Origin: Plectrocnemia conspersa
Lineage: Eukaryota > Arthropoda > Insecta > Trichoptera > Polycentropodidae
Assembly (NCBI GenBank): GCA_009617715.1
Contig: VTFK01000023.1
Location: 1,612,001 to 1,676,000 of the forward strand
Length of the DNA stretch: 64,000 nucleotides
Reading direction: 5' to 3'
The notes under the pieces are model-generated. The model did no database searches. It was not told where the DNA came from and saw nothing but the letters and a program-made list of their open reading frames with translations. Shown here piece by piece: positions 44,814 through 55,988 of the stretch. A program made the position numbers and the translations under genes. Position 1 is the first letter of the stretch. Each line of letters starts with the position of its first letter.

Positions 44814-47560
44814 CAGGGTCGCCCTGGGCCTCATGACAAAAGTGGCATTTAATTTATTTTTTAGCATCGTAATATAATTTCTTAAATAAATATTAATAGG
44901 TTCGAGTTAACCCTTTCAATGCTACAAATAAATATAAAAATTAGCCACCGTGACATATTTTTTTGCGAAATATTTTAATTGAGCATTAAAAATTATTAAA
45001 AATATATACTCATAATATTGACTTGATAATTAGTCGTGTTTTCTTTGCTGCTCAGTGTTGCCATATAGTGAATTTCCAGTCCAGGTCAAAGGCAATAAAA
45101 TCGTGCCATCGCGGTGAAAACGCTCAATTATATTAAGATTTTTTATAACAATATTATTAGTGGGAATTGAATAAAGCGCAACTAAACCGAATTTCGACCA
45201 ATATGAGAGCGCAGAAAACAATTATCCCTTCTCAGAAGACAAAAATCCACGTCAAAAGCAATAAAATCGTGCCGTCGCCGTCGCAGTGGAAACGCTCGTT
45301 ACCGAGCGTTCCCCTGCGACGGCGCCGACACGATTTTATTGCTTTTGACGTGAATTTTTGCCTTCCGAGAAGTGATAATTGTTTTTGCGCTCTCCTATTG
45401 ACCAAAATTCAGTTTGAATATACTTTGATCAGTCCTCTTATATTATAAGTCCATAGTAATATCGGTAAGGATAGTCATAATATTTTGAAATCATAGTGTA
45501 ATATCGAAATGCAGACAAACTATGAAGGAATATATGATTAACGATGTTTATTTGTACTAATTCATCCGCTTATTTTCTCCTGAGAGATGAGTTGGCTTAG
45601 TTTATATTTTGGACTTGATATATTTTTTTTTTTTTTTTTGATAATGAAAGTTCTTGAACTATAATTAGTTTTAGAATTTCATCAGGGCAAATGTCAAATT
45701 GAGCTTTATAGACATTTAAGAGCAGAATATTAGCGCTCATCAGTTAAATTATATTTTCGCTAGTAGTACTGGTGAAAATATATTTGGACTTTACTAGTGA
45801 AAATATAAATGTACCAAAAAATACATACTCACTAACATTTATACATCAGATGTAAATAAATAATAAAAGTATGTAAATATATACATATATTACTACATAT
45901 AGAAAAGTTGAAAACATATAATTGTACTATCACCTGCCAGATAACTTATATTTTCACTGATAAAAATATATATCTACTAGTGAAAATATATTCCGATATG
46001 ATTTTACTGAAATGACATATTTTAAAAAATATTTTCGGAATGGATCGAGACTATTTTTACAGATTTTTATTTGCTTTTTCATTAAGTATTCGATCTGAAA
46101 ATTCAGATCAAATACCTAAATTTACTGCTAATAATTTACATTTTTTATTAGCACTTTGGACTATAAATTAAATTAATTGTTAAATATGTATTATCTCACA
46201 CGCGACTTAGTTCATAGCGTTCTACACAGATCTATAAGCTTAATAATAATCATTGATAGATTTCTCGAGCGTTTAATTTGAGTAGTGGCGTTGTTTTGCT
46301 ACTACATATATACATACATTATTTTGCGACTGCGCCGATACGATTTTATTCCTTTTGACGTGAATTTTTGCCTTCTGAGAAGTGGTAATTTATTTTGCAC
46401 TCTCTTATTGACCAAAATTCGCTTTGAAAATATTTTTATTAGTCCTCTTATATGAAGTCCATATTAATATTGGTAAGGATATCTATCATATTTTTAAAAC
46501 ATAGTGTAATATCGAAATCCAGACAAACTGTGGAGCAATATGTGAGATGCGATGTTTGTCTGGACTTATTCTTCACTTATTTTCCCCTGAGAGATGAGTT
46601 GTCTTAATTTATATTTTGGATTTGAAATAATAAAAATTCTAAAACAAGTTTAAGAACTGTCATTAGGTTAGATTTCAGTTTAATCAGCAACTGGACGTTT
46701 CGCAACTGTCAAATTGAGTTTCATAGACATTTTTTAAATTAGTTCAATTATATTTTCGCTAGTAGAAAATATATATCTACTGGTAAAAATGTATTTGGAC
46801 TTTACCAAAAAATACACATTCGCTGTAACATTTATACATCGGATGTAAATAAATAATGATAAGTATGTAAATATGTATATATAATACTACATATAGAAAA
46901 GTTGAAATCATATGATTTTATTAGCACCTGCCAAATAATTCATATTTGCACTGGAAAAATATATATCTACTGGTGAAAATGTATTCCGATATGTTTTTAC
47001 TGAAATTGGGTTTGATTCGAAACTGTTGTTTTTAGATTTTTTTATGAATAAGCACATCAAACTGAGTGCATTATTTATTTATTTTACTGCATTAAATCTA
47101 GTTGTCAAAAAACTGACAATAAAATCTATAAAAACATTATTCAGCTGGTGCTGTTGTTGTTGTCTGAATTTTCAGATCGAATACCTAAATTTACTACTAC
47201 TAACTTACATTCGTTGAATGTTTTCTCTCATGTCTAATATTTTTTAAGCGTTCAAAAACAATAATTTGCAAACAAATTTGGACATAAATGAAGCCATGTC
47301 AAAAAACTACAATCTGTTCCTTTAAATAATAATGCTTATTGTGAAAGTCCTACATAAAAATTGGGTGCTTTTGAGGGCAATGTTCCGCTCCTTTCATTAG
47401 GAACAGGCTAAAGGAACATATACTTGAAATACATCAGTATATAGGTACATCTCAAACATCTGTAGTTAGTTCAGATTTATTATTTAAGTTCGGTTTTTAC
47501 TTTTTTATAAATATATTCTGTTCCCGGGCTCCTGGAATTTGTCTCTGGACAGGCCTGCAT
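44814..47560 (-). repeat. Family A foldback element, copies A3 and A4 (largest representative)
   Basis: It opens with CAGGGTCGCCCTGGGCC (44814) and continues as the reverse complement of A5 and A1. It has the inverted core (45171-45427), then a tail (to about 46145). A second right arm with tail (46325-47010) repeats 45320-46010 directly. The last part (47165-47400) matches both arms of A6, and GGAATTTGTCTCTGGACAGG near 47537 may be the end. Only an unconvincing 63-codon frame exists (47026-47217). The element may be composite. Confidence 0.75.
45171..45427. repeat. Near-perfect inverted core of family A copy A3
   Basis: Arms 45171-45297 and 45303-45427 are about 125 nt each and pair with few mismatches; the loop is about 5 nt inside CGCTCGTTACCGAGCG. 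The arms include GAGAGCGCAG, CTTCTCAGAAG and ACGTCAAAAGCAATAAAATCG. Confidence 0.9.
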
Positions 47561-47859
47561 GTAGATATGTATTATCAAATTAAATGACTTGTTATACTAA
47601 ATAGATTAATACGAATGTATAATTTTAAAACGATTTACGCTTTATCATCATTGCTTAAATCTTAAAATAAATTATGTATGCCTAACATACTAATCCACAG
47701 CTCAGACTCAAATATAAATTAGGTATTAAGAATCAAGCATTTTTTTCCCGACACAATCATAATGAATTATCGCTTTATTAGCATTGTAATACATACATAA
47801 GAAATCCCAAATTTACCATAATAAAACCATACATACAATCCTCAGACTCTAATCTACTA

Positions 47860-48066
47860 TCCTCTAGATTAATTCTGCATTTCGGAAGCCTCGGTTCGAC
47901 GACCACTCTCGACTACTCGCCAAGGCGTCAAATCAAGGCGCCTAATTCCGCCCCACCCACTTTGACCACCCTTCTCGCGCAGGCCGTACCACCCTCCTAG
48001 AAGCCACCCAGCGCTGAATATATGTATTAGAGGCGCCCCCTGAAAACCGCCGCCCCCGAAACTCAC
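47860..48066. promoter_or_regulatory. G+C-rich, CpG-containing island 22 next to a candidate exon
   Basis: The G+C-richest point of the window. Minus frames of 65 and 126 codons run through it and out into AT-rich DNA; they are by-products of composition. It abuts the donor of the candidate exon at 48067-48143, so it may also be intron with a regulatory role or an internal promoter. Confidence 0.35.
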
Positions 48067-48143
48067 CCGCAGCTGCTAACCGCCGCTGAGCAACTTTCGT
48101 GCGAACACTTCGGACCGCGCCGCGCCGGCCCACAGGCAAGGAT
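48067..48143 (-). CDS. Candidate 77-nt minus-strand exon
   Basis: The acceptor TATTATTGTTTCTTTGCAG is near consensus and the donor CGG|GTGAGT is full consensus. Of the three frames one has a TAG; frame 1 reads ILACGPARRGPKCSHES and on to SSC, ending two bases into a codon; frame 2 reads SLPVGRRGAVRSVRTK. Frame 1 follows in phase from the 18-nt microexon (49100-49117) and joins in phase to both terminal exons. The Cys-, Gly- and Ala-rich product resembles nothing I know, so a noncoding 5' exon is still possible. Confidence 0.4.
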
Positions 48144-48259
48144 CTGCAAAGAAACAATAATACTAAATTACACACATGTATATACTTGATTTTGGGTGTG
48201 AGTGTTTCGATGTGTAACGCTTGTATGGGTGTTGTTGTAAAGTTACGGGTGGTGTTGCT

Positions 48260-48480
48260 ACTTAAAAAATCAGCAAATTTATCGGTAAAATTCATTTTTA
48301 TCATTTTTTTAAACCGCTGCATAAAAAAGGGTGGTTCGGTGCCAGATGCTTAAAAATATGCATGCTATCTTAGAAGCTATTAATATAGTGTAAAAATGTA
48401 TGCGAGCTTTCGACCGATTTACGCAATAAAATTTACCTGTCGGCGAGCTTAAATACCGTTTTTCAATAATCCAAATAAGT
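48260..48480 (+). repeat. Family C element, copy C8 (fragment)
   Basis: AAATCAGCAAATTTATCGG, CGCTGCATAAAAAAGGGTGG, GTGCCAGATGCTTAAAAATA and CGCAATAAAATTTACC follow the family C order. Confidence 0.65.
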
Positions 48481-49093
48481 TTCTTATCTTAAATGTAAAG
48501 TAGCAACAGCTGTTTTGCAATATACTCTATTATTCAGGTATAAATACGGAAGCCTTGTTCCTTCGATTATTCGGTGTATACAAATCAAAAAAATATATTT
48601 TTTTCAACGATTGTATTTTTTCTTCCAAAAAAAATTAAACTCTCTCTTTTAAAATTAACAAAACTTGTCTGTTTGAGAAGGTAGAGTACTTCTCCCATGA
48701 ATCAGATAAAGTTCATAGCTTTTATGCTTCTGATATAGTTGACAAAATTACTATAAAAGTATTTGTTGTGAAATGAAATATGAAGGACGACTTGAAGAGA
48801 AGTCGATCCAAAAAATACTTTATTAATTTACAGATCAATACAAAGGGTATAAAAATCTATAAATACTAATAAGACATTCTACAGATAAAACCCACTGTCA
48901 CAAAATCACTCATCATTTCTGAAATATCGCTGCCATAAACAATAAAAAAACAACGAAAATACCATTACAACACAGTTTGTAAATAATTTAAAAAAAAATT
49001 AACAATTGGGGTGTAAAATTCAAGACAGATATTTGTCATATTGCATTAAATAATTTCATATCCAATTGTTATATATATGATATAATATTATTT
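48481..49093. other. AT-rich spacer, nothing recognised
   Basis: No coding or repeat support; intron if the flanking exon calls hold. Confidence 0.4.
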
Positions 49094-49099
49094 ACTTAC

Positions 49100-49117
49100 G
49101 TCTAACCATTCGGCTAA
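49100..49117 (-). CDS. Candidate 18-nt microexon (LAEWLD)
   Basis: On the minus strand ATGACTCGATTTCAG is followed by 18 nt and then GAC|GTAAGTAAA, a consensus donor. The 18 nt read LAEWLD in frame 1; frame 2 begins with a TAG and frame 3 would force a stop in the next candidate exon. A length divisible by three with both splice sites intact is typical of alternatively used microexons. The sequence resembles the start of a SAM-like helix (EWL), but six residues cannot prove a family. Confidence 0.35.
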
Positions 49118-49159
49118 CTGAAATCGAGTCATAATTTATTGTTATATATCAAATACGTA

Positions 49160-49420
49160 CACCAATACACTGGCGCCGTTATCCTTGTACAACTTTGCTA
49201 AAGCAGAAGATCGCAGCCACCATGCTATGGTATGGTAGCTAGCTAGCAGAGTCAGGACATGGGTCTTTGGTGTGCGAGAGACCAACTTTGCCATTTGATA
49301 TCTTCCCGGTTATTAGGGACCCGATATCGGGTCGCCCAACGGGCGGGATATTGTTACTAGAGCGGACTTTACAAGGTGCCACTTCATCCGGAATTATCTG
49401 CGCCAATCGAGATCGCATTA
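49160..49420. promoter_or_regulatory. Island 23 with a 16-bp palindrome
   Basis: GACCCGATATCGGGTC at 49318-49333 is a perfect palindrome. CACCATGCTATGGTATGG and GTAGCTAGCTAGC stand upstream. The 72-codon plus frame at 49267-49485 lacks a domain. Confidence 0.35.
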
Positions 49421-50549
49421 ATAACTATAATTTTATACAACTACCCTTAAACCTCCTCATACCACAAATACAATTTTCAAGATGATAAACAAATATTTTT
49501 TATGGAAACTAAAATTTTATTAGCAAAAGTTGCATATTAGAACAATAAAACTATGAAATACCTAAAATTAAAAATGTAAATGTAGTAAATTGATTTTATC
49601 ATAAAGTGCTGCAGCTCTGTTATGGAGATACAATCCATAATTCTGATCAATTATCTAAGATTATAAATTCATAGATTTAATATTCTCATGGAGGAACATC
49701 GCAGTAGTACACTATTAAAAATATATTAAGAAACACGTCCGTATTAGTGTATAATTCGCCAATGAAATAATATTATTGATGCCAACAGATCAAAGGATCA
49801 AAGTCTCGGAGGTGGTCCGACAATTTTGATGAACAAAAGCACTGAAATTTCTTAGTTTTTAAGCTCTTGCTGGAGAGGTAAATAGATGTATCTGCGAAAG
49901 CTCGCACAAACATTCACTTGAGTCCTTATCAAATGCAATCATTTTTCTAGATATTTATTTTCGAGAATGTATTCATCGAGTTCACGAATTACTTGGTAGC
50001 ATACGTTTCTAATTTCCACTTCTTCAAATGTCAGATATTATTAACACCAGTCTTTGCTATTAAGCCATTTTTTCTCGGTTAAATTTTTTGAATTTTGTGT
50101 AAAATGTACTTGGATCAATGTGAATCTTTTTCGTGAAGTTGTACTTAACGAAAGCGAAGATCAATTACAGCAGCAACAGTGCATTTATAATAGAGTCCAG
50201 TGTTTTTTCTTCGTTTTTCAAACACTTGTACTGGTATTTTTATTTTCTTATTTGCTTTGTACAAATCCAAACTCAATTCTGATAATTCTTAAAGAGCGTC
50301 ACACATTAATATTTGATCCAGTAAAAATTCTTTAGATGTGATTTTTATTTTGAAGCCATCATAAATACTTAGAAATCGTGAATTGTTACTTCAAGCGATA
50401 TACAAGCGATTAAAAATTATTTCACACAGCCAAATCTATACGCAAACTATGACACCCAACAGATACTTAAAAGTCAAAGGTAACAACCCTAAATAATTCT
50501 GCATATAAATGCAACTATATATTTTTGCCAAAATATGGTATATGACAAG
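49421..50549. other. AT-rich spacer, nothing recognised
   Basis: A 93-codon plus frame at 50054-50335 reads hydrophobic with FVFQTLVLVFLFSYLL; in AT-rich DNA such Phe/Leu-rich runs are expected, and I do not call a gene. Confidence 0.4.
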
Positions 50550-51535
50550 ACGGGACAAATTTCTGGGCCCGCTCTCAAAAAAATCATATTAATAATATAT
50601 TTAAAAAAAAAAAAAAAAATGATATCAAAAAATGAATCCGAACTAAAATACAATAGTTATTTGCGATGTGTGTATTTGAGGAACACGTTTCTTTTACTAT
50701 TTTTATACATACTGAAATAAATAAAAGTAGTGGAACATTGCCTTCAAAAGCACCAACTTTCTAAGAAGAACTTTCAAAATAAGCATTATTATTCAAAGGA
50801 ACAGAATTTTTTTGAAGCGGCTCCGTTTGTGCAAAAATTTATATGCAAATTATAGTTGATTTTATTGCTTTCTGAACCTTATAAAATATTACATTTAGTC
50901 GGAAGGAAATATACAACGAATATAAATGAGTGGCAGTAAATATTGGTATTTGATCTGAACTTTCAAATCTACGAAAAAGGAAGAAGCCAGGAAATAACAA
51001 AGAATCAACAACAACACTAGCTGAATTATATAAATTTAATATTTTTATAAATTGTTTTATCGGTAAATTGACAACATTAAATTTATATAATTCACTTAGA
51101 TATTTCTTTGCTTATTTAGGTATCTGATCTGAATTTTCAGATCGAATACCTAAATTTATTGCTACTATTTTACATTTGTTGAATATTGCCTCTCATGTCT
51201 AATATTTTTAAACGTTTGAAAAGCAATAAAGTCAACAATAATTTGCAAACAAATTTTAACACAAACGGACCGCGTCAAAAAACTACAACCTGTCCTTTTG
51301 AATAATAATGTTTATTGTGAAAGTACTACCTAGAAAGTGGGTGCTTTTGAAGGCAATGTTCCGAGCTATACCTGAAACATCAGTACATATATCTCAAAAA
51401 ATTGTAGTTTAGCTCATATTCATTATTTGTGGTCGGTTTTTACTTTTCTTATATATATATATATTCTTGTTATGACTTTTTACAGAATCGATAATTTGTC
51501 CTCTCTCTTTCCTCTATCGGCAGGCCAGTAGGTCT
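50550..51535. repeat. Family A element, copy A6, with about 240-bp inverted arms
   Basis: The left arm (about 50733-50975) is the reverse complement of the right arm (51125-51365), sharing GGTGCTTTTGAAGGCAATGT, GAATAATAATG.TTATT and AAAGCAATAAA. The right arm also matches 47165-47400. The hairpin-like GATCTGAATTTTCAGATC lies near 51128. Outer parts (GGACAAATTTCTGGGCCC near 50555; TTTGTCCTCTC near 51497) look like opposed ends. Confidence 0.7.
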
Positions 51536-51638
51536 ACAGTATAAATATTAGTATATTATTTGATTTTATGAAATACAACAATACTAATTTCATGCATGAT
51601 TTTTATTTTATTTTTTATTTATTTTTATATTAAATTAA

Positions 51639-51682
51639 GACCATCGTGGCCTAACAGGTTACCCCAATGCGCCACGATGGTC
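51639..51682 (-). other. Perfect 12-bp hairpin in the LINE 3' UTR
   Basis: GACCATCGTGGC (51639-51650) and GCCACGATGGTC (51671-51682) pair without mismatch around a 20-nt loop. It lies between the ORF stop and the A-rich tail, where many LINEs carry the structure their reverse transcriptase recognises. Confidence 0.7.
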
Positions 51683-51760
51683 GAAAACAAATTTTAAATT
51701 TATAAAACATAAAAAACGTATATATACATAAATATAACAATACTTAAACATAACAAAAAA

Positions 51761-53400
51761 TTATAAAATATCAAAATTAAATGATACAAACTGGATCAGA
51801 TCCTCGTAGCTAACATTAAATAAGTCAATATGTAATGCCAGCGTATTTAGGAGCCGGATGGCCACAGCTATAGGCGAGTCGGCAAGTGCGGATGTCCTAG
51901 CCCTAACGGCCATCAAAAGAGGTCTCGATTGTGATTCTCGAAAATGTTCCGGAACCCAAAACTGGAATTCCTCGAGAATAGCCGGATTGTCGTCAGCACC
52001 TTTTAGTAATTTGAAAAAATGCTTACCGACATACAGCTTTCTGCGAGAACTCAGTGAATCATATCCCAACGCTCCTAAAAGAAAGGCGCTGGGATATAAA
52101 TACGGATAATAACCAAATGTCTTTTTGTAAAGGTATCTTAAATACCTTTTTTGAATTTTTTCCATTAAAAGGGAATATTTGACTATTTGGAGATTCCAAA
52201 TTATAGATCCCGATTCAAGAATGCTACGAACTAAGGTGTCATAGAGGATGCGAATAACTGACGGATCGTCAAAGTGAAAGGCATTCCTCATAACAAAGCC
52301 GAGCATCCTGGAAGATTTACCACAGACGTCGTGTATGTGTAGAGAGAATCTCCATTTGCTCTCGAAAGTCCTTCCGAGATCTTTAGTGGAAGTTTCTCTA
52401 GTCAAAATGTTACCACCGAGATGGTAGAAATAAGCTGATGGCGAACGGGATCGAGAAAATGACACAGTATTGCACTTTCCGAAACTAAAGGGCAGACGGT
52501 TAATGGAAGCCCATCTCCACAGAGAGTCTAAATCACTTTGTAGAGAGAAGGAGTCCGCAACAGATCGAATGCATTTATATAATTTTAAATCATCTGCGTA
52601 CAGAAGAAAACTTGAATTTTTAATTGCTGTATTTATGTCATTAATAAATAACACAAAAAGCAGAGGTCCCAGATTGGATCCTTGAGGAACCCCCGAAGGA
52701 GTACAATATTCTTTTGACAATCATCCACCATGGGTTATAAACTGTCTACGATTGCTTAAATAACTCGAAAATAACCGAGTTAAATTATCTGAGCAACCGA
52801 GGTTCGACAATTTTTTTAATAATAACATATGACAAACTTTGTCAAAGGCTTTCTCAAAATCTGTATACACGACGTCTACTTGAATTCCCGAATCGAGAGA
52901 AGTTGTCACCGTTTTGGTGAACGACAGAAGGTTAGTAACAGTAGAACGGGCAGGACCAAACCCGTGCTGTTGGTCTAACAAAACTTGCCGAAAGTGATTA
53001 TAGAGATATTTATGAATAATTATTTCAAATAATTTAGCAGGAGCTGACAACACTGCGACTGGTCTATAATTCTTTATATATAATTTGTGACCCTTTTTAT
53101 GAATCAGGGTGACTTTTGTGCATTTCCATAGATCAGGAAATGATGATGTTTTGAGAATCAGATCATAAATACATTTTAGAGAAGCAGCGAGACTGACTTT
53201 GCAACCCTTCAAAATAAAATCGGGAATTAAATCAGGTCCAGAAGAACGCCCTGTCTTTATGTTAATAAATCAGTATTTAAGATCTGAGTGCTCAGTTTCT
53301 TTGATGGTCAGTACTGAAGACCAAGAACATGAAGAAGGAATCGACTGAGCAGAAAGCGAAAAAGATTCCTCGAAAACAGAACGAAAATATTGCGCAAAAC
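51761..53400 (-). pseudogene. LINE reverse transcriptase, two in-frame stops
   Basis: Reading down the minus strand in one frame: GRSSGPDLIPDFIL (about 53215-53260), YTDFEKAFDKVCH (motif A, catalytic Asp), SGVPQGSNLGPLLF (motif B), LLYADDLKLY (motif C, the YADD box), and then a C-terminal domain with KSSRMLGFVMRN and RSILESGSIIWN, typical of jockey/CR1-related insect LINEs. TGA codons at 53270-53272 and 52721-52723 interrupt an otherwise open frame of about 545 codons. All catalytic Asp residues remain, so inactivation is recent or mild. The gene ends near 51761. Confidence 0.88.
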
Positions 53401-53899
53401 ACTATATAAAATACACTAACCATTTAAACCTAATTTAGAATTACAAATTAATTATTCTTATAAAACTTATTGTTGCTTTATACTATTTTTATTTATTGAT
53501 TTGATTTTTTACTATTTTAGGAATGGGTAATTATAACGTATTTTATTTATTTTGGTTTGGAAGATTTGTAAATAAAAATAGTGTGCTTTTAAATTACGTA
53601 TTATCTAGTTCCTAATTATATCCTAATACATAGGAAACTAAAATTTTGTGTGTTATGTGTTGTGTATATATGAATGTATTGTTCGGGCGAAGGGTAAAAT
53701 ATATGAAAGCAATTTTCAAAGGGCTTTCAGCAATAAGTGTAAATAACCATGAAATTGAACAGTTTCGGTAAAATGCCCTTTCTCGGTCCGCAGGTGCTAA
53801 TAGTGGCTTGAACTATTAAGAGGATTAAAATTAATTTATCGAATCACTTTACCATTAATTTAAATCATTTTAAAATGCAAAATAATAATTTTATGCGCG

Positions 53900-54335
53900 T
53901 GTATGGGTAGGTGTGAGGATCTCGCGTTATTATCCGACGTAGACATTAATATTTAATATTATCATCCCGTTTTATCAGGCACAATAACACCGCGCTAAGA
54001 CCTTTATAATCATGGTGATAAATTCCTCTTTCGTTCTTCAGCTAGTTTCTGCCCTTTTAATTCCCAAAGGGCCCACCCCCGAACGGCGGGGAATAAGAAA
54101 ACCGTCCCGCTCTCAGGGTTAACTACAAGGGATGAAAGGGGTGTAAACGAATCCGCATATCCGTAAAGGAAAAGGAAAGGCTGCTGTCTCTATTATAACC
54201 CTTCCCTTATATAATAAGTATAAATATGTAATGGTTATATTCGCTTATGTGAATATATGACCAGTTGTATCCCGCCCGCAACGGGTAGATCGTAAAATGG
54301 ATACGGACCTTTGTGTTATGTAGAGCACGTACTAA
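53900..54335. promoter_or_regulatory. G+C-enriched island 24 with Hox-like sites
   Basis: CCTTTATAATCATGG, CGTTTTATCAGG and GATAAATTCC are TTTAT-core sites as used by Abd-B/Cad-type homeodomains. CCCAAAGGGCCC and CCCGAACGGCGGGG add G+C. No long frame. Confidence 0.35.
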
Positions 54336-54919
54336 AAATGAATTAAAATTAATGTCCAAATATCCTTTGTCTTAGCTATTGCGTACACATGTGTTTGTAT
54401 GTGAGCACATAAATGCGTTAATGTAATCCTCTTGTGCTTTTACGTGCTTAAATCGCATCGATGTGGTCAAATTTTATAACTAAATGTTATTTTTAAATAA
54501 ATTTTTTTTATTAAACGATAATAATTAGTTATTTAACATTACATTTAGATTTAATGAAAATTTTTTCACCGGTGAAAATAAAATATTTTAAGCTTAAATC
54601 AAACGTAATGTCCCTTCATGGAACAGTAAAGATGTTAAAAAAATTATAATAGTATTTATGTTTTATAATTAATAATTTTATTTTTTTTGAGAATTTATTA
54701 AGATTGCTTATGTAGATTTATTGAGAAATATACCTATTGTATATGAACCAGTGATTCTGAAGCACCGGAAAGCGAGAATGCTTATTGATAAGATCTTGGA
54801 AAAAAGTATTTTTGATAAATATATGTATGTGTAAAAAAGCACATTGATTTGTTATTTATAACAACCACAAAAAAAGCATTTTAATTAGGTATATGAAAAA
54901 AAAATATTAATAAAAATGT

Positions 54920-55530
54920 TTTAACTATTACTTCCCAGCCTTCTTGACCCATTCCATTGCCCGTGTGCTCAAAAAAGGGTGCACAAACCCCATAGCAAAA
55001 GTTGTCAACCCTCGGAACATTTCCAAGAAGAAACACAGAGTTATCCGAGATGTGAGCACATTCTTGGGCGTAAGAGTACACAGCCGCGGGGTTGTTTTAA
55101 TGCTTTTAATTTTCTTAACGGAATGAAGGTCGACGAGATAGTGCTCCTAGAAATATTTGCTAGACCTTTCATTAAGCGCGAGACGTGAATAGTCCCCCCA
55201 GAGTCGGAGATGAAAGGAAAAAAGCATTTTATAGTCGCAATAAAAGCTTGGCTAAAGGTCAAACGGTCCAGAATTATCTCACCTCTGACCCATGCAAATA
55301 GAGCGTCAGGTGCGTCATTGAATATTATGAAGTCGTTTAGCGCCGCCGGAATATCTGGTTTTGCAGCATCCAAACTGGATTCTCCCTTTTTCATGAATGG
55401 TTAATAAGTGTGTTCGTTTGGTCGCTTCAGATTCTGCACGGTCCAGACCCCAGATTTGACCCTGAGGTCGGGGATTGTATAATATTTCGTCAGACAACCC
55501 CAGCATCCATGATCCATGATCTATGACCTC
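54920..55530. promoter_or_regulatory. G+C-enriched island 25, possibly with coding segments
   Basis: Overlapping frames on both strands (60-117 codons). Within it the minus strand has the acceptor-like ACTGTGTATTCAG near 55534, ATG codons at 55506-55516 and a donor-like AGAG|GTGAGA near 55282, and an octamer ATTTGCAT near 55293. These would allow an exon, but three frames are open at once and no domain is seen, so I keep it as an island. Confidence 0.3.
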
Positions 55531-55719
55531 TAACCTGAATACACAGTATACAGTATATAATGTATTATTCGAATCAATATGTATATGTTGACTATGATTT
55601 ATTCGTTAATTTTTATTCCATTAAATTCACTGTATTGTTATAAAACATAGTTCTGCGTATGAGTACACATATATCTCATTTATATTCTCGTTTAGATGCG
55701 TCATTTCCGAAATTAAACT

Positions 55720-55925
55720 CATTCACGTGGTCAATACACACAGATGGTGGTAGGGTGCGGGTGGGTACCGAGAAAATGGGGAAAACCTGCAAGGGTAAGG
55801 CGTGGAAGATATGTGACAAGGGGATGACAGTGCGAGTTTACTTTACATTTTAAACACGATCCTCGGCCCAGCGACCCACCACCTCGTACCACCCCAAAAC
55901 CCAACTCATTTGCCCAACCCAAAAA
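55720..55925. promoter_or_regulatory. G+C-enriched island 26
   Basis: GGTGGTAGGGTGCGGGTGGG on the left and CCACCACCTCGTACCACCCC on the right give an opposed purine/pyrimidine pattern that can pair as an imperfect inverted repeat. Confidence 0.3.
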
Positions 55926-55988
55926 GCTACAGTAATAATAAATGATAAAATAAAATGGAGGAAAATAAATAGACATTTAAATATTTAC

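Larger units (their letters stand above)
51598..53400 (-). mobile_element. 5'-truncated non-LTR retrotransposon (jockey/CR1-like LINE)
   Basis: The unit holds the reverse transcriptase ORF relic (51761-53400), a short 3' UTR with a hairpin (51639-51682), and an A-rich AAATAAATAAAAAATAAAAT-type tail at 51598-51630 on the minus strand. No endonuclease domain is found; a TAG upstream and loss of similarity near 53405 mark the truncation. I could not define a target duplication. Confidence 0.8.

Noticed and set aside
44814..47560. Single hAT element spanning CAGGG at 44814 to the end near 47560
   Set aside because: The outer ends are only loosely similar and the 8 bp outside (CTTATATT versus CATGTAGA type) do not match, so superfamily and limits stay open.
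47942..48322. 126-codon minus frame through island 22 as one continuous gene
   Set aside because: It reads through a consensus acceptor and donor and extends into AT-rich DNA; the 77-nt exon model explains the signals better.
50054..50335. Membrane protein from the Phe/Leu-rich 93-codon frame
   Set aside because: Poly-T-rich DNA yields Phe/Leu/Val runs by composition; no homology-like pattern or splice sites.
55041..55394. 117-codon minus frame as a coding exon
   Set aside because: The plus strand is open over the same bases (55210-55404, 54979-55188); no splice pair or domain favours it, though it remains the best frame among the islands.
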